A stretch of 21,794 nucleotides of DNA from a virus: the IMG/VR virus record IMGVR_UViG_3300027782_003696, positions 1 through 21,794 of that record. One strand, given 5' to 3'. Below, piece by piece: positions 13,604-21,518 of this stretch (position 1 is its first letter; each line of letters opens with the position of its first letter). A model generated the notes under the pieces. The model was given only the letters and a program-made list of their open reading frames with translations, did not search any database and had not been told where the DNA came from. The translations under genes and the position numbers were made by a program.

Positions 13604-14337
13604 TATGCCTGTGCTGGAATAATATATTTGTAAGTAGCAATGCCGCTGTCTAATTCAATTTGCATAGCACCATCATTACTAAATCCAATCTTGGCATTGT
13701 TTGCATCAGCAATTTTCAAAATGCTTAATACCGGAGCCACTGGCCATGTCCAACCTTTGGTAATTTTACCTGTAACACCTGTGGCAAATGTAAACTCACC
13801 ACCATGGCTTGCGGCATCACCAAATGTAAACTTTAATGCATCTCCGTCTGTCTTGGCTAGGAATGTTGTATGTTCTGTATTAGCACCCGCTTGAAATTGG
13901 AAACGCTGTACTGCGGCAACACTTGGCTCTACTTCAACGTGCCAATTAACTCCACGGAATTTAACAGTCTTTAATTTCTCTTCAATAATAGCCTGATTCA
14001 TAAAACGATAATCATTCTTGAAGTCTCCGTCTTTGTTTTCAAAGTGTAAACCAACTGGTAATGTTTCACCGTTGCGGTCTGCCGTAACTAAATCGATAGT
14101 AGCATCCTCTTGATATTCTTTACCATCCAACAGATATCGTAGTTTTTCTAGTTGTGGCATACCAAATGTACCAATCATCTCTGGACTTGGATCTTTAGTT
14201 TCTGCGTATAGAATAACTGTACGGTCATCTGCCATACTGTCGATTAATGTTTTTTCTTCTGTACCTGTGATCTTAACAATGTTTAGGAATCCTAACTTTT
14301 GTGTATGATCCACGATGTCTTTAAGTATATCTTTCAT
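13603..14337 (-). CDS. 45: DNA polymerase sliding clamp (gp45-like)
   Basis: A 244-residue protein fitting the T4 gp45 clamp (228 residues), the trimeric ring that tethers gp43 polymerase to DNA and also activates T4 late transcription. Evidence is its place directly downstream of the polymerase gene, its size, and the beta-rich pattern with clamp-type elements: IGTFGMPQLEKLRYLL (about 55-70, the helix after the first strand set), RGVNWHVEV at mid-protein, and the C-terminal IGFSNDGAMQIELDSGIA followed by YKYIIPAQA. Sequence is far from T4, so the call rests partly on context. It has a consensus promoter and AAGGAG ribosome site of its own and heads a run of eleven genes. Confidence 0.75.
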   Translation of the reverse strand: MKDILKDIVDHTQKLGFLNIVKITGTEEKTLIDSMADDRTVILYAETKDPSPEMIGTFGMPQLEKLRYLLDGKEYQEDATIDLVTADRNGETLPVGLHFENKDGDFKNDYRFMNQAIIEEKLKTVKFRGVNWHVEVEPSVAAVQRFQFQAGANTEHTTFLAKTDGDALKFTFGDAASHGGEFTFATGVTGKITKGWTWPVAPVLSILKIADANNAKIGFSNDGAMQIELDSGIATYKYIIPAQA

Positions 14338-14357
14338 TTATAATTCTCCTTGTGTAT

Positions 14358-14386
14358 ATTTTATTTAGGTTTTTGGTTAATGTCAA
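14358..14386 (-). promoter_or_regulatory. Consensus sigma-70-type promoter for the clamp operon
   Basis: On the minus strand: perfect -35 TTGACA (14386-14381), a 17-base spacer, and -10 TAAAAT (14363-14358), in the 56-base gap after the polymerase stop. A CTAAATAA box (14368-14361) overlaps the -10 and could be a T4-late-like element. It would drive the clamp through glycosyltransferase genes. Confidence 0.8.
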
Positions 14387-14393
14387 GTAATTT

Positions 14394-17063
14394 TTATTCA
14401 AAGTCAAATAGACTACTAAATGTGTTAGTTTGGGTAGTTGACTCTAAATCCCATTCTAATACCCCAATGAGGTTGTCTAGTTTGTTATTGATGATGGTAG
14501 TTTCCATTTCTGCGTGGTCAAATGGTAATTCTTGGAACCATTTGGGCAATCTTAACTCATCTACTGGATATGCAATACTTGTATAACCCAGCGGATTTGC
14601 TTTTACTTTACAAACGATAACTTTCATGCCGTCTACAATCTGCTGGCTGTATTTGTCACCATTCATACGTTTTAGAGTATTCCAATTAATACTAGCCCGG
14701 ACATGTCCCGGCATATTGGCCTTACCCATTTTCTTTTCTTTAGCTTGATATTCGGCAATATTATTAGCACGTTTGGGACTACCTTTCTCCCAACCTGGTC
14801 GTGCCTTAAACTCTGTACGGAATTCTCCAATGCGTTCTAGAATATCGTCTTCCTGCGCATTGTTAAGCACCTTGGTAAGAATCTCTTCCAAGAACTTCTG
14901 CATAAATTCTGGAGTATCACTACGCTTAAGATCTAATCCCATAGCCTTGATCTTACCAGGCTTGCCATCTACGTCTGATCGTTGACCTTCTTTGTCATAA
15001 TATAGAACAGCATAACGTTTTTTAGTAATGAACAGACCTTTTATAGCCACGATTTCACGTCCTGCTTTGATAACTTCTCCTCGACTCTTTGGACAGTGAA
15101 AGGCATCTAGCATAAACTGTGGGAACGTTTCATTAACACTTTCGGATATATTATCATATAGTTTGATAGCAGTATCTTTATCCCAAGGTATTTCACCTTT
15201 TTCAATTTCTTTTCTTAATACGTTATAGGCACTGAAGTAAGCTGAGTCGGTATCACCATATATAATGGCCTTGCCCACGTGATCATATTCACCTGTGACT
15301 ACTTCGTTGATCTTTCCTGCCATATGTTTGGCGATCTGGCGTCCTGTAAGAGTAGTGGATTGTCCAATACGATTATCAAAGAACCGACAGCCAGCATTAA
15401 GAATAGCACCATATAAGCTGTTAAGGTTAATCTTTTTAACCAACTGACGTTTATCCCAATACTCTTCTTCAATTTTATTCTCCGCTTTAATTGCTTCTCG
15501 TAGTTTAGCCTGCATTTCTTTACGCTCGGCATACCAACGTTTTAATAAGCCAGGAATAATTCCTTCAAACTCGTGTGTAAAAATTGTACCATTAGCTGAT
15601 AACATCCAAGGCTTATTACTTTCATAGATCATTTCATAGATCTGTGCCCCAGTCATGACGTTAGTATCACCATTTTCCCAATCGACAATAATATCGCTGG
15701 CTTTATCCTGACTCATAACAAGATCGTACTCATTGGCACCAAACTTACCTTCCCAAGCACCTGCAAAGCTGGAGCCTTTGGCAATTTTAGTTTCAATTTC
15801 ATCATTAGTGTAATCCTGACGCAACTGTCCAACAATAGTTTCTGGACCCATATTCAAAGCACGAATCACACTTGGGTATAGACTGTTAATATCCATTGAT
15901 CCAATATAGTCGTGTAATCCTTTTTTAGGGAACGCAACATACGCACCTGCGGCCTGTATATTAACTGTGTCGTCTCTTCGTGGGCGACTCGGAACAATTA
16001 GCCCCCTATGATGCGCTTCATTAACAATGGCCTGTTCAGTAACAGCCACGGCACCCATTGTTGTCTGTAGTAATACAGTATTTTCGTGAGCAACTGTATT
16101 GGCTAGGTCTAGGAATTTAAGTTTTTTATCTAACTTGTCTAATAACGCACAGTCTTGTCTGTTGTATTCGATAAACTTACGAAAATCATTGTTGTATAAC
16201 TGATCCAAGGTTCCTTCGTAGACTGTTTTATTTTCACCTATCTCCATTTCTCCGATAGCGTCTAATCTATACGTGTGTCTTTCTTCATAGGTATATTTGC
16301 GGTACAGCTCGAGACTGTCCAAATGAACACGACCGACCAAATCATAAGTGATAGCAGTTTTTCCATATTTTTCATATTCTCTTTTCTTTGGCATTTGATC
16401 CCATAAACAAAATCTACGAGTATCTTCTTTTGACAATGCTTTGGTAACACGATTAACAGTATAAGGGATATCAAATCCTTCACTGTTCCAACCACTTAAT
16501 ACATCGGCATCTTCTATGAGATTTAGGAATGTATCTAACATCTCTCCTTCTGATTCAAATAAAATAGTATTTGGAAAATCTTTAACCTGTTCTTCTGCCT
16601 GTGCCATTGTAAGGGTCTTTGGCGGAACAGCTAGGCATACCAGTGTATCCAACCATTGTAAGTGTATGGCAATAGCAGTAATAGGCATGAACGCATCTTC
16701 TGGACTTGCATAACCACGCTCTGGGTCGAAGTCGACCTCAATATCAAAAAATGCTACATTTAACTTTGGAGAATCTTTATTTAGATAGTTGTCTTCTAGG
16801 CATCGGAATACAGGATTAATATCACTTTCATATAACTTATGATTACTGTGTATTTTCTGTTCTTTAATAAACTCTTTCCAGTTTTTAGCAGTGACCTTGC
16901 TTAATGATTCACCGTGGATACTTTTGAACTTACCTCTTTGGTCTGGGTAATAGAATAGATATTTGGCTGGATAGTCGCGATATACACGACCTTGTTTTGG
17001 ATCTCGTTCGACAACGGACACTATGTCCTTCTCACGATCCCATTTGGCATCGACATAACTCAT
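14394..17063 (-). CDS. 43: Family B DNA polymerase (gp43-like)
   Basis: An 889-residue replicative DNA polymerase, close to T4 gp43 (898). The 3'-5' proofreading exonuclease ExoI motif FFDIEVDF is at 105-112 (D107, E109). The polymerase motifs follow in order: motif A SMDINSLYPSVIRAL, motif B KINLNSLYGAILN, and motif C IYGDTDSAYFS with both catalytic aspartates. The C terminus (TFSSLFDFE) looks like the clamp-binding peptide of gp43-type polymerases (hydrophobic SLFDF). The start ATG at 17063 follows a TAGGAG ribosome site. It has no strong promoter of its own in the 71-base gap and is probably read from the dsbA promoter. No intein or split is present, in contrast to some T4-like phages. Confidence 0.97.
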   Translation of the reverse strand: MSYVDAKWDREKDIVSVVERDPKQGRVYRDYPAKYLFYYPDQRGKFKSIHGESLSKVTAKNWKEFIKEQKIHSNHKLYESDINPVFRCLEDNYLNKDSPKLNVAFFDIEVDFDPERGYASPEDAFMPITAIAIHLQWLDTLVCLAVPPKTLTMAQAEEQVKDFPNTILFESEGEMLDTFLNLIEDADVLSGWNSEGFDIPYTVNRVTKALSKEDTRRFCLWDQMPKKREYEKYGKTAITYDLVGRVHLDSLELYRKYTYEERHTYRLDAIGEMEIGENKTVYEGTLDQLYNNDFRKFIEYNRQDCALLDKLDKKLKFLDLANTVAHENTVLLQTTMGAVAVTEQAIVNEAHHRGLIVPSRPRRDDTVNIQAAGAYVAFPKKGLHDYIGSMDINSLYPSVIRALNMGPETIVGQLRQDYTNDEIETKIAKGSSFAGAWEGKFGANEYDLVMSQDKASDIIVDWENGDTNVMTGAQIYEMIYESNKPWMLSANGTIFTHEFEGIIPGLLKRWYAERKEMQAKLREAIKAENKIEEEYWDKRQLVKKINLNSLYGAILNAGCRFFDNRIGQSTTLTGRQIAKHMAGKINEVVTGEYDHVGKAIIYGDTDSAYFSAYNVLRKEIEKGEIPWDKDTAIKLYDNISESVNETFPQFMLDAFHCPKSRGEVIKAGREIVAIKGLFITKKRYAVLYYDKEGQRSDVDGKPGKIKAMGLDLKRSDTPEFMQKFLEEILTKVLNNAQEDDILERIGEFRTEFKARPGWEKGSPKRANNIAEYQAKEKKMGKANMPGHVRASINWNTLKRMNGDKYSQQIVDGMKVIVCKVKANPLGYTSIAYPVDELRLPKWFQELPFDHAEMETTIINNKLDNLIGVLEWDLESTTQTNTFSSLFDFE

Positions 17064-17134
17064 ATTTTTCTCCTACCGCTTATGGCCGGCAACCTTCACA
17101 ATGCGATTTATGGCTCGCAGGACCTTTCTCACTT

Positions 17135-17434
17135 TTATTTAGTCAACATCCTAATGAGGCCAAAGATATCAATGCTAACAAGCAAAAGATAATTAGCCAC
17201 CATACCGAAGCTACCACGAGTCCAACTAGCCCAACCATACATAGCACATCCAGCGATCCATATGGGGTAGAGTGTGATGAGAGGTGGATTAGGAACAGTA
17301 AGGGCCATAGTGATACTACAACCAACACTGATAGCCCAAGCAAAAACTTCAATGCAAAACCTCAATGGCCATTCTTGATAATCTCTTTCTGCCCAACGGT
17401 ATATATCTATAATACCATTTGTTATTGGGTCCAT
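17135..17434 (-). CDS. Small three-helix membrane protein
   Basis: A 99-residue protein with a polar N terminus (MDPITNGIIDIYRWAERDYQ) and three hydrophobic segments at about 29-48, 52-71 and 78-95. It should sit in the inner membrane. No family is recognised. It is joined to dsbA by a TAATG overlap and lies upstream of the polymerase. A link to replication or to membrane attachment of the replisome would be a guess. Confidence 0.75.
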   Translation of the reverse strand: MDPITNGIIDIYRWAERDYQEWPLRFCIEVFAWAISVGCSITMALTVPNPPLITLYPIWIAGCAMYGWASWTRGSFGMVANYLLLVSIDIFGLIRMLTK

Positions 17435-17706
17435 TAATCATTACCGTCGCGATTAGCGTGACCACTAATATCTACGATAGTTTCCAAATCATCAAACTCA
17501 CGGAATACTTGATCCCAAGTATCTTTCTGTGCAATCTTGATTGCTTTTTTAATGGTACTAGGTTTTACCTCTAGTTCTTCTGCAACAGCCTTAATGGTGT
17601 CGTTGAGTCCTTCTGACAGATCTTGTATCTCCTGCATAACTGTCATGCCCTCTGAAATAATCTGTTTAATTTTTGCCCGTTCTGGGTCACCGAATACTTT
17701 GCTCAT
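17434..17706 (-). CDS. dsbA: DsbA-like dsDNA-binding protein
   Basis: A 90-residue helical protein that fits T4 DsbA (89 residues), a double-stranded DNA-binding protein that acts near late promoters. The most similar part is the C-terminal two thirds: the helix ISEGMTVMQEIQDLSEGLND, then KAVAEELEVKPSTIKKAIK (a helix-turn-helix-like unit at about 40-58), then KDTWDQVFREFDDLETIVD. Family members share the E-L-x-V-x-x-x-x-x-x-K pattern and the acidic end. It has its own consensus promoter and an AGGAG ribosome site. Placement beside gp43 agrees with T4-like phages of marine origin. Distant similarity, so moderate confidence. Confidence 0.7.
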   Translation of the reverse strand: MSKVFGDPERAKIKQIISEGMTVMQEIQDLSEGLNDTIKAVAEELEVKPSTIKKAIKIAQKDTWDQVFREFDDLETIVDISGHANRDGND

Positions 17707-17724
17707 AATAATCTCCTATAAGCT

Positions 17725-17753
17725 AGTATATAATATTAATACAACTATGTCAA
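17725..17753 (-). promoter_or_regulatory. Consensus sigma-70-type promoter for dsbA and polymerase
   Basis: On the minus strand: perfect -35 TTGACA (17753-17748), a 17-base spacer, and -10 TATACT (17730-17725), in the 56-base gap after the deaminase stop and 19 bases before the dsbA ATG at 17706. It should supply dsbA, the membrane protein and DNA polymerase. Confidence 0.8.
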
Positions 17754-17762
17754 CTTATTTTT

Positions 17763-18518
17763 TTACTCGCAATTCCATTTGCGTAATGATAACGCTTTAC
17801 GAGTTGGTTTACCATTTGGCTTTTTCATTGGACCCGGCATACCGCCCATACGAGCACAGAAACTCTTTCGACGCTTGGCCGCTTTGCTTCCTGGTTTGAG
17901 TTTACTTGGTTTGGTTGTAACTGCTGTTTGAAGTTTTGATCCAGGATGTTCTCTACGATAACTGGCAACACCTTTCTTATTCAATCCACCGTTCTTATTT
18001 TTACCGGCTTTGCGATGCCATGCGGCTGATTCGTCAAGGAATGTTGATGCAAATTTTTCACAAAGTCCTTGTATATCTGTGTTACTAGTTTCTTCTAAAG
18101 TATATTTGTTATGCTCGTCGTCTTGGCTTGAATCGATGTATCCGCAATATACTTTACGTACATTGCTGTTATTAATTAAATCAGTACAACTTTCTCCGTA
18201 ACGCTCATCCATATCTTCGTTACACGGGCTACATGTAGTAATGATAATACTGCCTTTTGGAATTTTTCCGTATTCAGCTTCATATGACTCTATTGCTACA
18301 CGCTCGGCATGTTTACGTGTCCCGTCATCTGTTTCTTCATTGACAGATATAATCTTATTATGATCATTGTCCATAACACAGGCAGCTACCATTCCGTAAT
18401 GATCTGGATTTTCTTGTTGACCTTTTATAACTGCTTCACAAAGTTCTAAAAGAATTTGATCAAGGTGAGCTCGATCATGTATTTTATAATCATCAGGTAC
18501 AAATTCTAAAATTTTCAT
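17763..18518 (-). CDS. Zinc-dependent deaminase fused to a DUF6321-like C-terminal domain
   Basis: A 251-residue two-part protein. Residues 1-150 form a cytidine-deaminase-superfamily domain: H70-A71-E72 (zinc ligand and proton shuttle) and TTCSPCNEDM with C99, then C111, as the remaining zinc ligands. The wide spacing of 11 residues between C99 and C111 is nearer to RibD-type deaminases than to dCMP deaminase. Residues from about 163 (ESAAWHRKAGKNKNGGLNKKG) to the end (RRKSFCARMGGM, then LSLRKWNCE) match the pattern of the phage-associated DUF6321 domain, which is very basic and has invariant-looking Cys and Trp. Substrate unknown: a nucleotide, a pterin or a DNA base are all possible. Overlaps the upstream structural gene by ATGA. 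The fusion itself is noteworthy. Confidence 0.8.
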   Translation of the reverse strand: MKILEFVPDDYKIHDRAHLDQILLELCEAVIKGQQENPDHYGMVAACVMDNDHNKIISVNEETDDGTRKHAERVAIESYEAEYGKIPKGSIIITTCSPCNEDMDERYGESCTDLINNSNVRKVYCGYIDSSQDDEHNKYTLEETSNTDIQGLCEKFASTFLDESAAWHRKAGKNKNGGLNKKGVASYRREHPGSKLQTAVTTKPSKLKPGSKAAKRRKSFCARMGGMPGPMKKPNGKPTRKALSLRKWNCE

Positions 18519-21160
18519 TTTTTACGTTTTTTTGGAAGTACACGTTTTGGCAACTTACTAATATCTTTGCCAGTATCAGCACGATTAAACTCTTGAGCTA
18601 CATTCAGTTTGATACCTACCTTTTTGGCAAACGCTGGATTGTGTGCAGCCGCCGCCATTGTTCTTGCCTGTGCTTGACTAACGCTACGCTCATCTACTTC
18701 GGCATCTAACCGTTCTTGTAATTTATTTTGATAAGAATCATTGTCTTCTCTATTCATTGAATATGGCATAGCCATGTTTTTTATATTATTTACAGAGACA
18801 GCGTCTGTAGTACCTACTGGAGCTGGGGTAGTTGCATTAGATGTACGATCTGGAAATAATTTATTTGCTCTCTGGATAACGTCAGGGGCTAATGATAATC
18901 CCTTAGTATTCATAGGACCTGCTGGTCTGTTTAACTGTAGCATACCTGTTTTAGTAGTAAAATCTCCAACTTGTAAATTTGCCGCGTTTCTACCTAATTT
19001 ATAATCGTTTATTTGAGTTGGATCTGTATATGGAGGACCTGGCAACCCTTTACCTATAGCCGCAATATAAGCACCCCACCACCATGGCCAACTTTTAGCT
19101 GTATCAGTTTTAGCTGGAGTAGGCTGACTAAAACTTACAGGGCGGCCACCTGTTGTTTGATTTCCAACTGAAGTATTTGCGCTGTCTACGTCTGTGCGTG
19201 TGGCTTCATATACGTGCCCTTGGTCATGCTGACTTTGTAGATATTGCGATACTGTAACCATATTCTGTTTGCTCATTGAAACTTTCTCTTCAACCCACTC
19301 TGGCAAGTTTTCATCGTTCTTCATAGTGTTGGCTAACTCTTTACAAGAACGAATAATTGTGAGTAGATTATTTTTAACCATATCTACTTCATCGCTATAT
19401 TCGTTATACTCATCACCTTCCGCCATACCTTGCTTTTCTTTTGCTTTCTTTTCGTCCCATTGCTTATTAAATTCTGCTCGAGCTTTTTCTGCACGTATGC
19501 GACTAGCTTCATCTGACTTGCGACCTGCATCAATATCTTTGCCTAATTTACGTTGCGGATTAGATAAAGTCTCTGCTACGCCAGCATTTTTTAAATTTGC
19601 TTGATATGCAACTTCAGTGCTATTAGCCATTTGTTGTTTAAAATTATCAACAGCCCCACCGTTGCCACTGATTGGAGCGCCTTCTTTGTTCAACTCACTC
19701 TCTGATTCTAAACGTTCAATATCTGCTTTAATTTTTAGAATCTTTTTTACGGCGATCTCTTTAGATTTTTGTCTGCCATAAAATGGGGAATCGCTGTAGT
19801 CGTTGGCTACAGAATATCCGGCAAGTATTGTTAAATGTGATAGATAATTTTTTAAATCAGGAAGATGCTCTTTGTCTCGAGGAATAACCCACTTATTATT
19901 TGAAGAAAGAGCCACTCTCCAGGAAAGAAAATCTTTATCTCCAGGTCGTTTGTACCCTTGACCTACTTTCTCTCCGGGCCCAGCTGGCCCAATATCTTCA
20001 TTTTCTTTTATTAAATCTTTGTTTTCAACCGCGTTGTTGAGCTTGTTAAGTAGATTCTCTAAATATTCATTGCCTTCAACAGTAGTTGATCTTTGAGTAT
20101 CTTTAAAAAGTTTTGTTTGTAACTTTTGTATTTCATCAGGAGACATGTCTTTTCCTGGCTGCCATGTGCCTTGCTTTATCTGATTTATAACATCATTTGC
20201 TCTTTTAAATTTTACAGGATTCTTTTTAATAGAGTCATCTTTTTTAACATTCTTATTAACTTTTGTTGTAGTTACAGGTTGTTGAACTGCAGGTGTTGTT
20301 GTCCCAGGTTGTTGAACTGCAGGTGTTGTTGCCGCAGGTGTTGTTGCCCCAGGTGTTGTTGTCCCAGGTTGTTGAACTGCAGGTGTTGTTGCCGCAGGTG
20401 TTGTTGCCCCAGGTTGTTGAAGTTGATTATCTGTTGGATTAGTATTTTGTGGTTGTTGTGTTGGCTGTAAGTTTTGTGGTGTTGCCTTTTCTTTTTCTGC
20501 AGGTGATTTTTCTTGAGACGGTTTATTGTTAGATTGATTAACCTCAGGGTCCGCAATCTTTTTTATTCCAGGATATTCTTTTTCAACTTCTTTTCTTTGG
20601 TTGTCAGCTTCAACCTGAGTAATTTCTCCTCTTGATAATTTTGCATTTATATCCTGCAGTCGTTTTTCTTTTTCTATCATGGTATCGCTTAATCCGATAT
20701 TCTTTCTAACTAATTGACTTATTTGTTGTTCTTGGCTAGCATTAGTATCCATTTGATTCCCGAGTTCTGCCATTGCCGCTTGCGTTGAATTAAGTCCGGG
20801 ATATTTTTGACGTAATCTATTTACAACCTTAGAAACTATTTCAGATGCTGGTCCAGCATCTAAATTAGGTGATGAAAATTCAGCTAATGCCTTCTTATAC
20901 TTTTCTCTGCGTGGAATAGTCTTAGTTTTATCTTTGTGTTTTCCGCCACCTGTTTGAGTCTTTAACGGACCTTGTCGAGGTTTTTGTTTAACGGTATCGG
21001 ATTCTGAAGTAAGTAAATTATCTCCAGGTCTGCGTTTTATATTACCCACAGGCATCGATACACTTGCTATTGATCCTGCACTACTAGATCCACCACTAGA
21101 AGTTTCTAACACATAACGTGTTTCTTCTTTGTTAGATATTTTTTTGAATTCATTAGTCAT
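18515..21160 (-). CDS. Large low-complexity structural-type protein
   Basis: An 881-residue, mostly disordered protein of unknown function, probably a virion or head-interior component. A Gly/Ser-rich N terminus (ETSSGGSSSAGSIASVSMP) leads to a charged helical region, then a Gln/Pro/Thr repeat tract (about residues 249-297, units such as TTPAVQQPG). A helical unit at about 588-640 (YSDEVDMVKNNLLTIIRS, then LPEWVEEKVSMSK) looks like the conserved folded part and is a type I associate with marine phage structural proteins. The tail is very basic (KLPKRVLPKKRKK). It overlaps the CTS-bearing gene upstream by 8 bp and the deaminase gene by 4 bp. The exact 60-bp duplication in the tract shows recent slippage. 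Confidence 0.75.
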   Translation of the reverse strand: MTNEFKKISNKEETRYVLETSSGGSSSAGSIASVSMPVGNIKRRPGDNLLTSESDTVKQKPRQGPLKTQTGGGKHKDKTKTIPRREKYKKALAEFSSPNLDAGPASEIVSKVVNRLRQKYPGLNSTQAAMAELGNQMDTNASQEQQISQLVRKNIGLSDTMIEKEKRLQDINAKLSRGEITQVEADNQRKEVEKEYPGIKKIADPEVNQSNNKPSQEKSPAEKEKATPQNLQPTQQPQNTNPTDNQLQQPGATTPAATTPAVQQPGTTTPGATTPAATTPAVQQPGTTTPAVQQPVTTTKVNKNVKKDDSIKKNPVKFKRANDVINQIKQGTWQPGKDMSPDEIQKLQTKLFKDTQRSTTVEGNEYLENLLNKLNNAVENKDLIKENEDIGPAGPGEKVGQGYKRPGDKDFLSWRVALSSNNKWVIPRDKEHLPDLKNYLSHLTILAGYSVANDYSDSPFYGRQKSKEIAVKKILKIKADIERLESESELNKEGAPISGNGGAVDNFKQQMANSTEVAYQANLKNAGVAETLSNPQRKLGKDIDAGRKSDEASRIRAEKARAEFNKQWDEKKAKEKQGMAEGDEYNEYSDEVDMVKNNLLTIIRSCKELANTMKNDENLPEWVEEKVSMSKQNMVTVSQYLQSQHDQGHVYEATRTDVDSANTSVGNQTTGGRPVSFSQPTPAKTDTAKSWPWWWGAYIAAIGKGLPGPPYTDPTQINDYKLGRNAANLQVGDFTTKTGMLQLNRPAGPMNTKGLSLAPDVIQRANKLFPDRTSNATTPAPVGTTDAVSVNNIKNMAMPYSMNREDNDSYQNKLQERLDAEVDERSVSQAQARTMAAAAHNPAFAKKVGIKLNVAQEFNRADTGKDISKLPKRVLPKKRKK
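20290..20414 (-). repeat. Exact 60-bp tandem duplication in the Pro/Gln/Thr tract
   Basis: Bases 20291-20350 are repeated without a change at 20351-20410, and the match runs one base to the left and four to the right. Each unit is a multiple of three and encodes 20 residues, so the frame is kept. Shorter 12- to 15-base subrepeats (encoding TTPA and QQPG units) make up each copy. Confidence 0.95.
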
Positions 21161-21518
21161 TTTTCTTGTTCATCCAATTTGACACAGGGCTTACTTTATT
21201 AACATTATCCATTTCTTGACTTCGATTATTAGACCAAACCTGTTTACTACCGTCGCCTACTTGTTGTGAAGCATAGTTGATAATATTCATTTCAACTTCA
21301 GTATATGGTGCTAATAATGGATCACCGCCTATCCAGTTTTCAGCCTTTGTAGGGAAATCAGGAGCCCCGGCCATAGCAAGACCAAATCTATAATGCAATC
21401 TTTGTGAGCCGGAATTCATATTTTGATTAGGAAAAGTAGTTACACTTCTCATAGAAGATTTTTCACTTTTTTTAATGTGAAGTTTTCCGCCTTCGGAAAT
21501 GAAATCTCGAGCTCTCAT
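21153..21518 (-). CDS. Probable internal head protein with capsid-targeting N terminus
   Basis: A 121-residue protein that begins MRARDFISEGG. This resembles the capsid-targeting sequence of T4 internal proteins (MKTYQEFIAEA type), with ISE/G matching the (I/L)-x-E consensus for cleavage by prohead protease gp21. The rest has a conserved-looking core (RLHYRFGLAMAGAPD, then PYTEVEMNIINYASQQVG) and a polar end (NKVSPVSNWMNKKND). I associate this layout with a protein common in marine T4-like phages. It would enter the prohead, be clipped after residue 9, and remain with the DNA. The TAA of dps is immediately before its ATG. Confidence 0.75.
   Translation of the reverse strand: MRARDFISEGGKLHIKKSEKSSMRSVTTFPNQNMNSGSQRLHYRFGLAMAGAPDFPTKAENWIGGDPLLAPYTEVEMNIINYASQQVGDGSKQVWSNNRSQEMDNVNKVSPVSNWMNKKND

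Noticed and set aside
17064-17134. 71-base gap before the polymerase considered for a promoter or small gene
   Set aside because: TTGACT lies at its upstream edge but no -10 box is at a suitable distance, and no start codon with a ribosome site opens a useful frame; only a polymerase ribosome site and a weak CTAAATAA box are seen.
20270-20430. Regular short repeats considered as a CRISPR array
   Set aside because: Repeats are directly contiguous, in frame and without unique spacers; they encode the TTPA/QQPG tract.
20126-20470. Plus-strand frame encoding a very Cys/Arg-rich protein
   Set aside because: It is the antisense of the Pro/Gln/Thr repeat tract of the 881-residue protein; composition follows from the repeat and there is no ribosome site.
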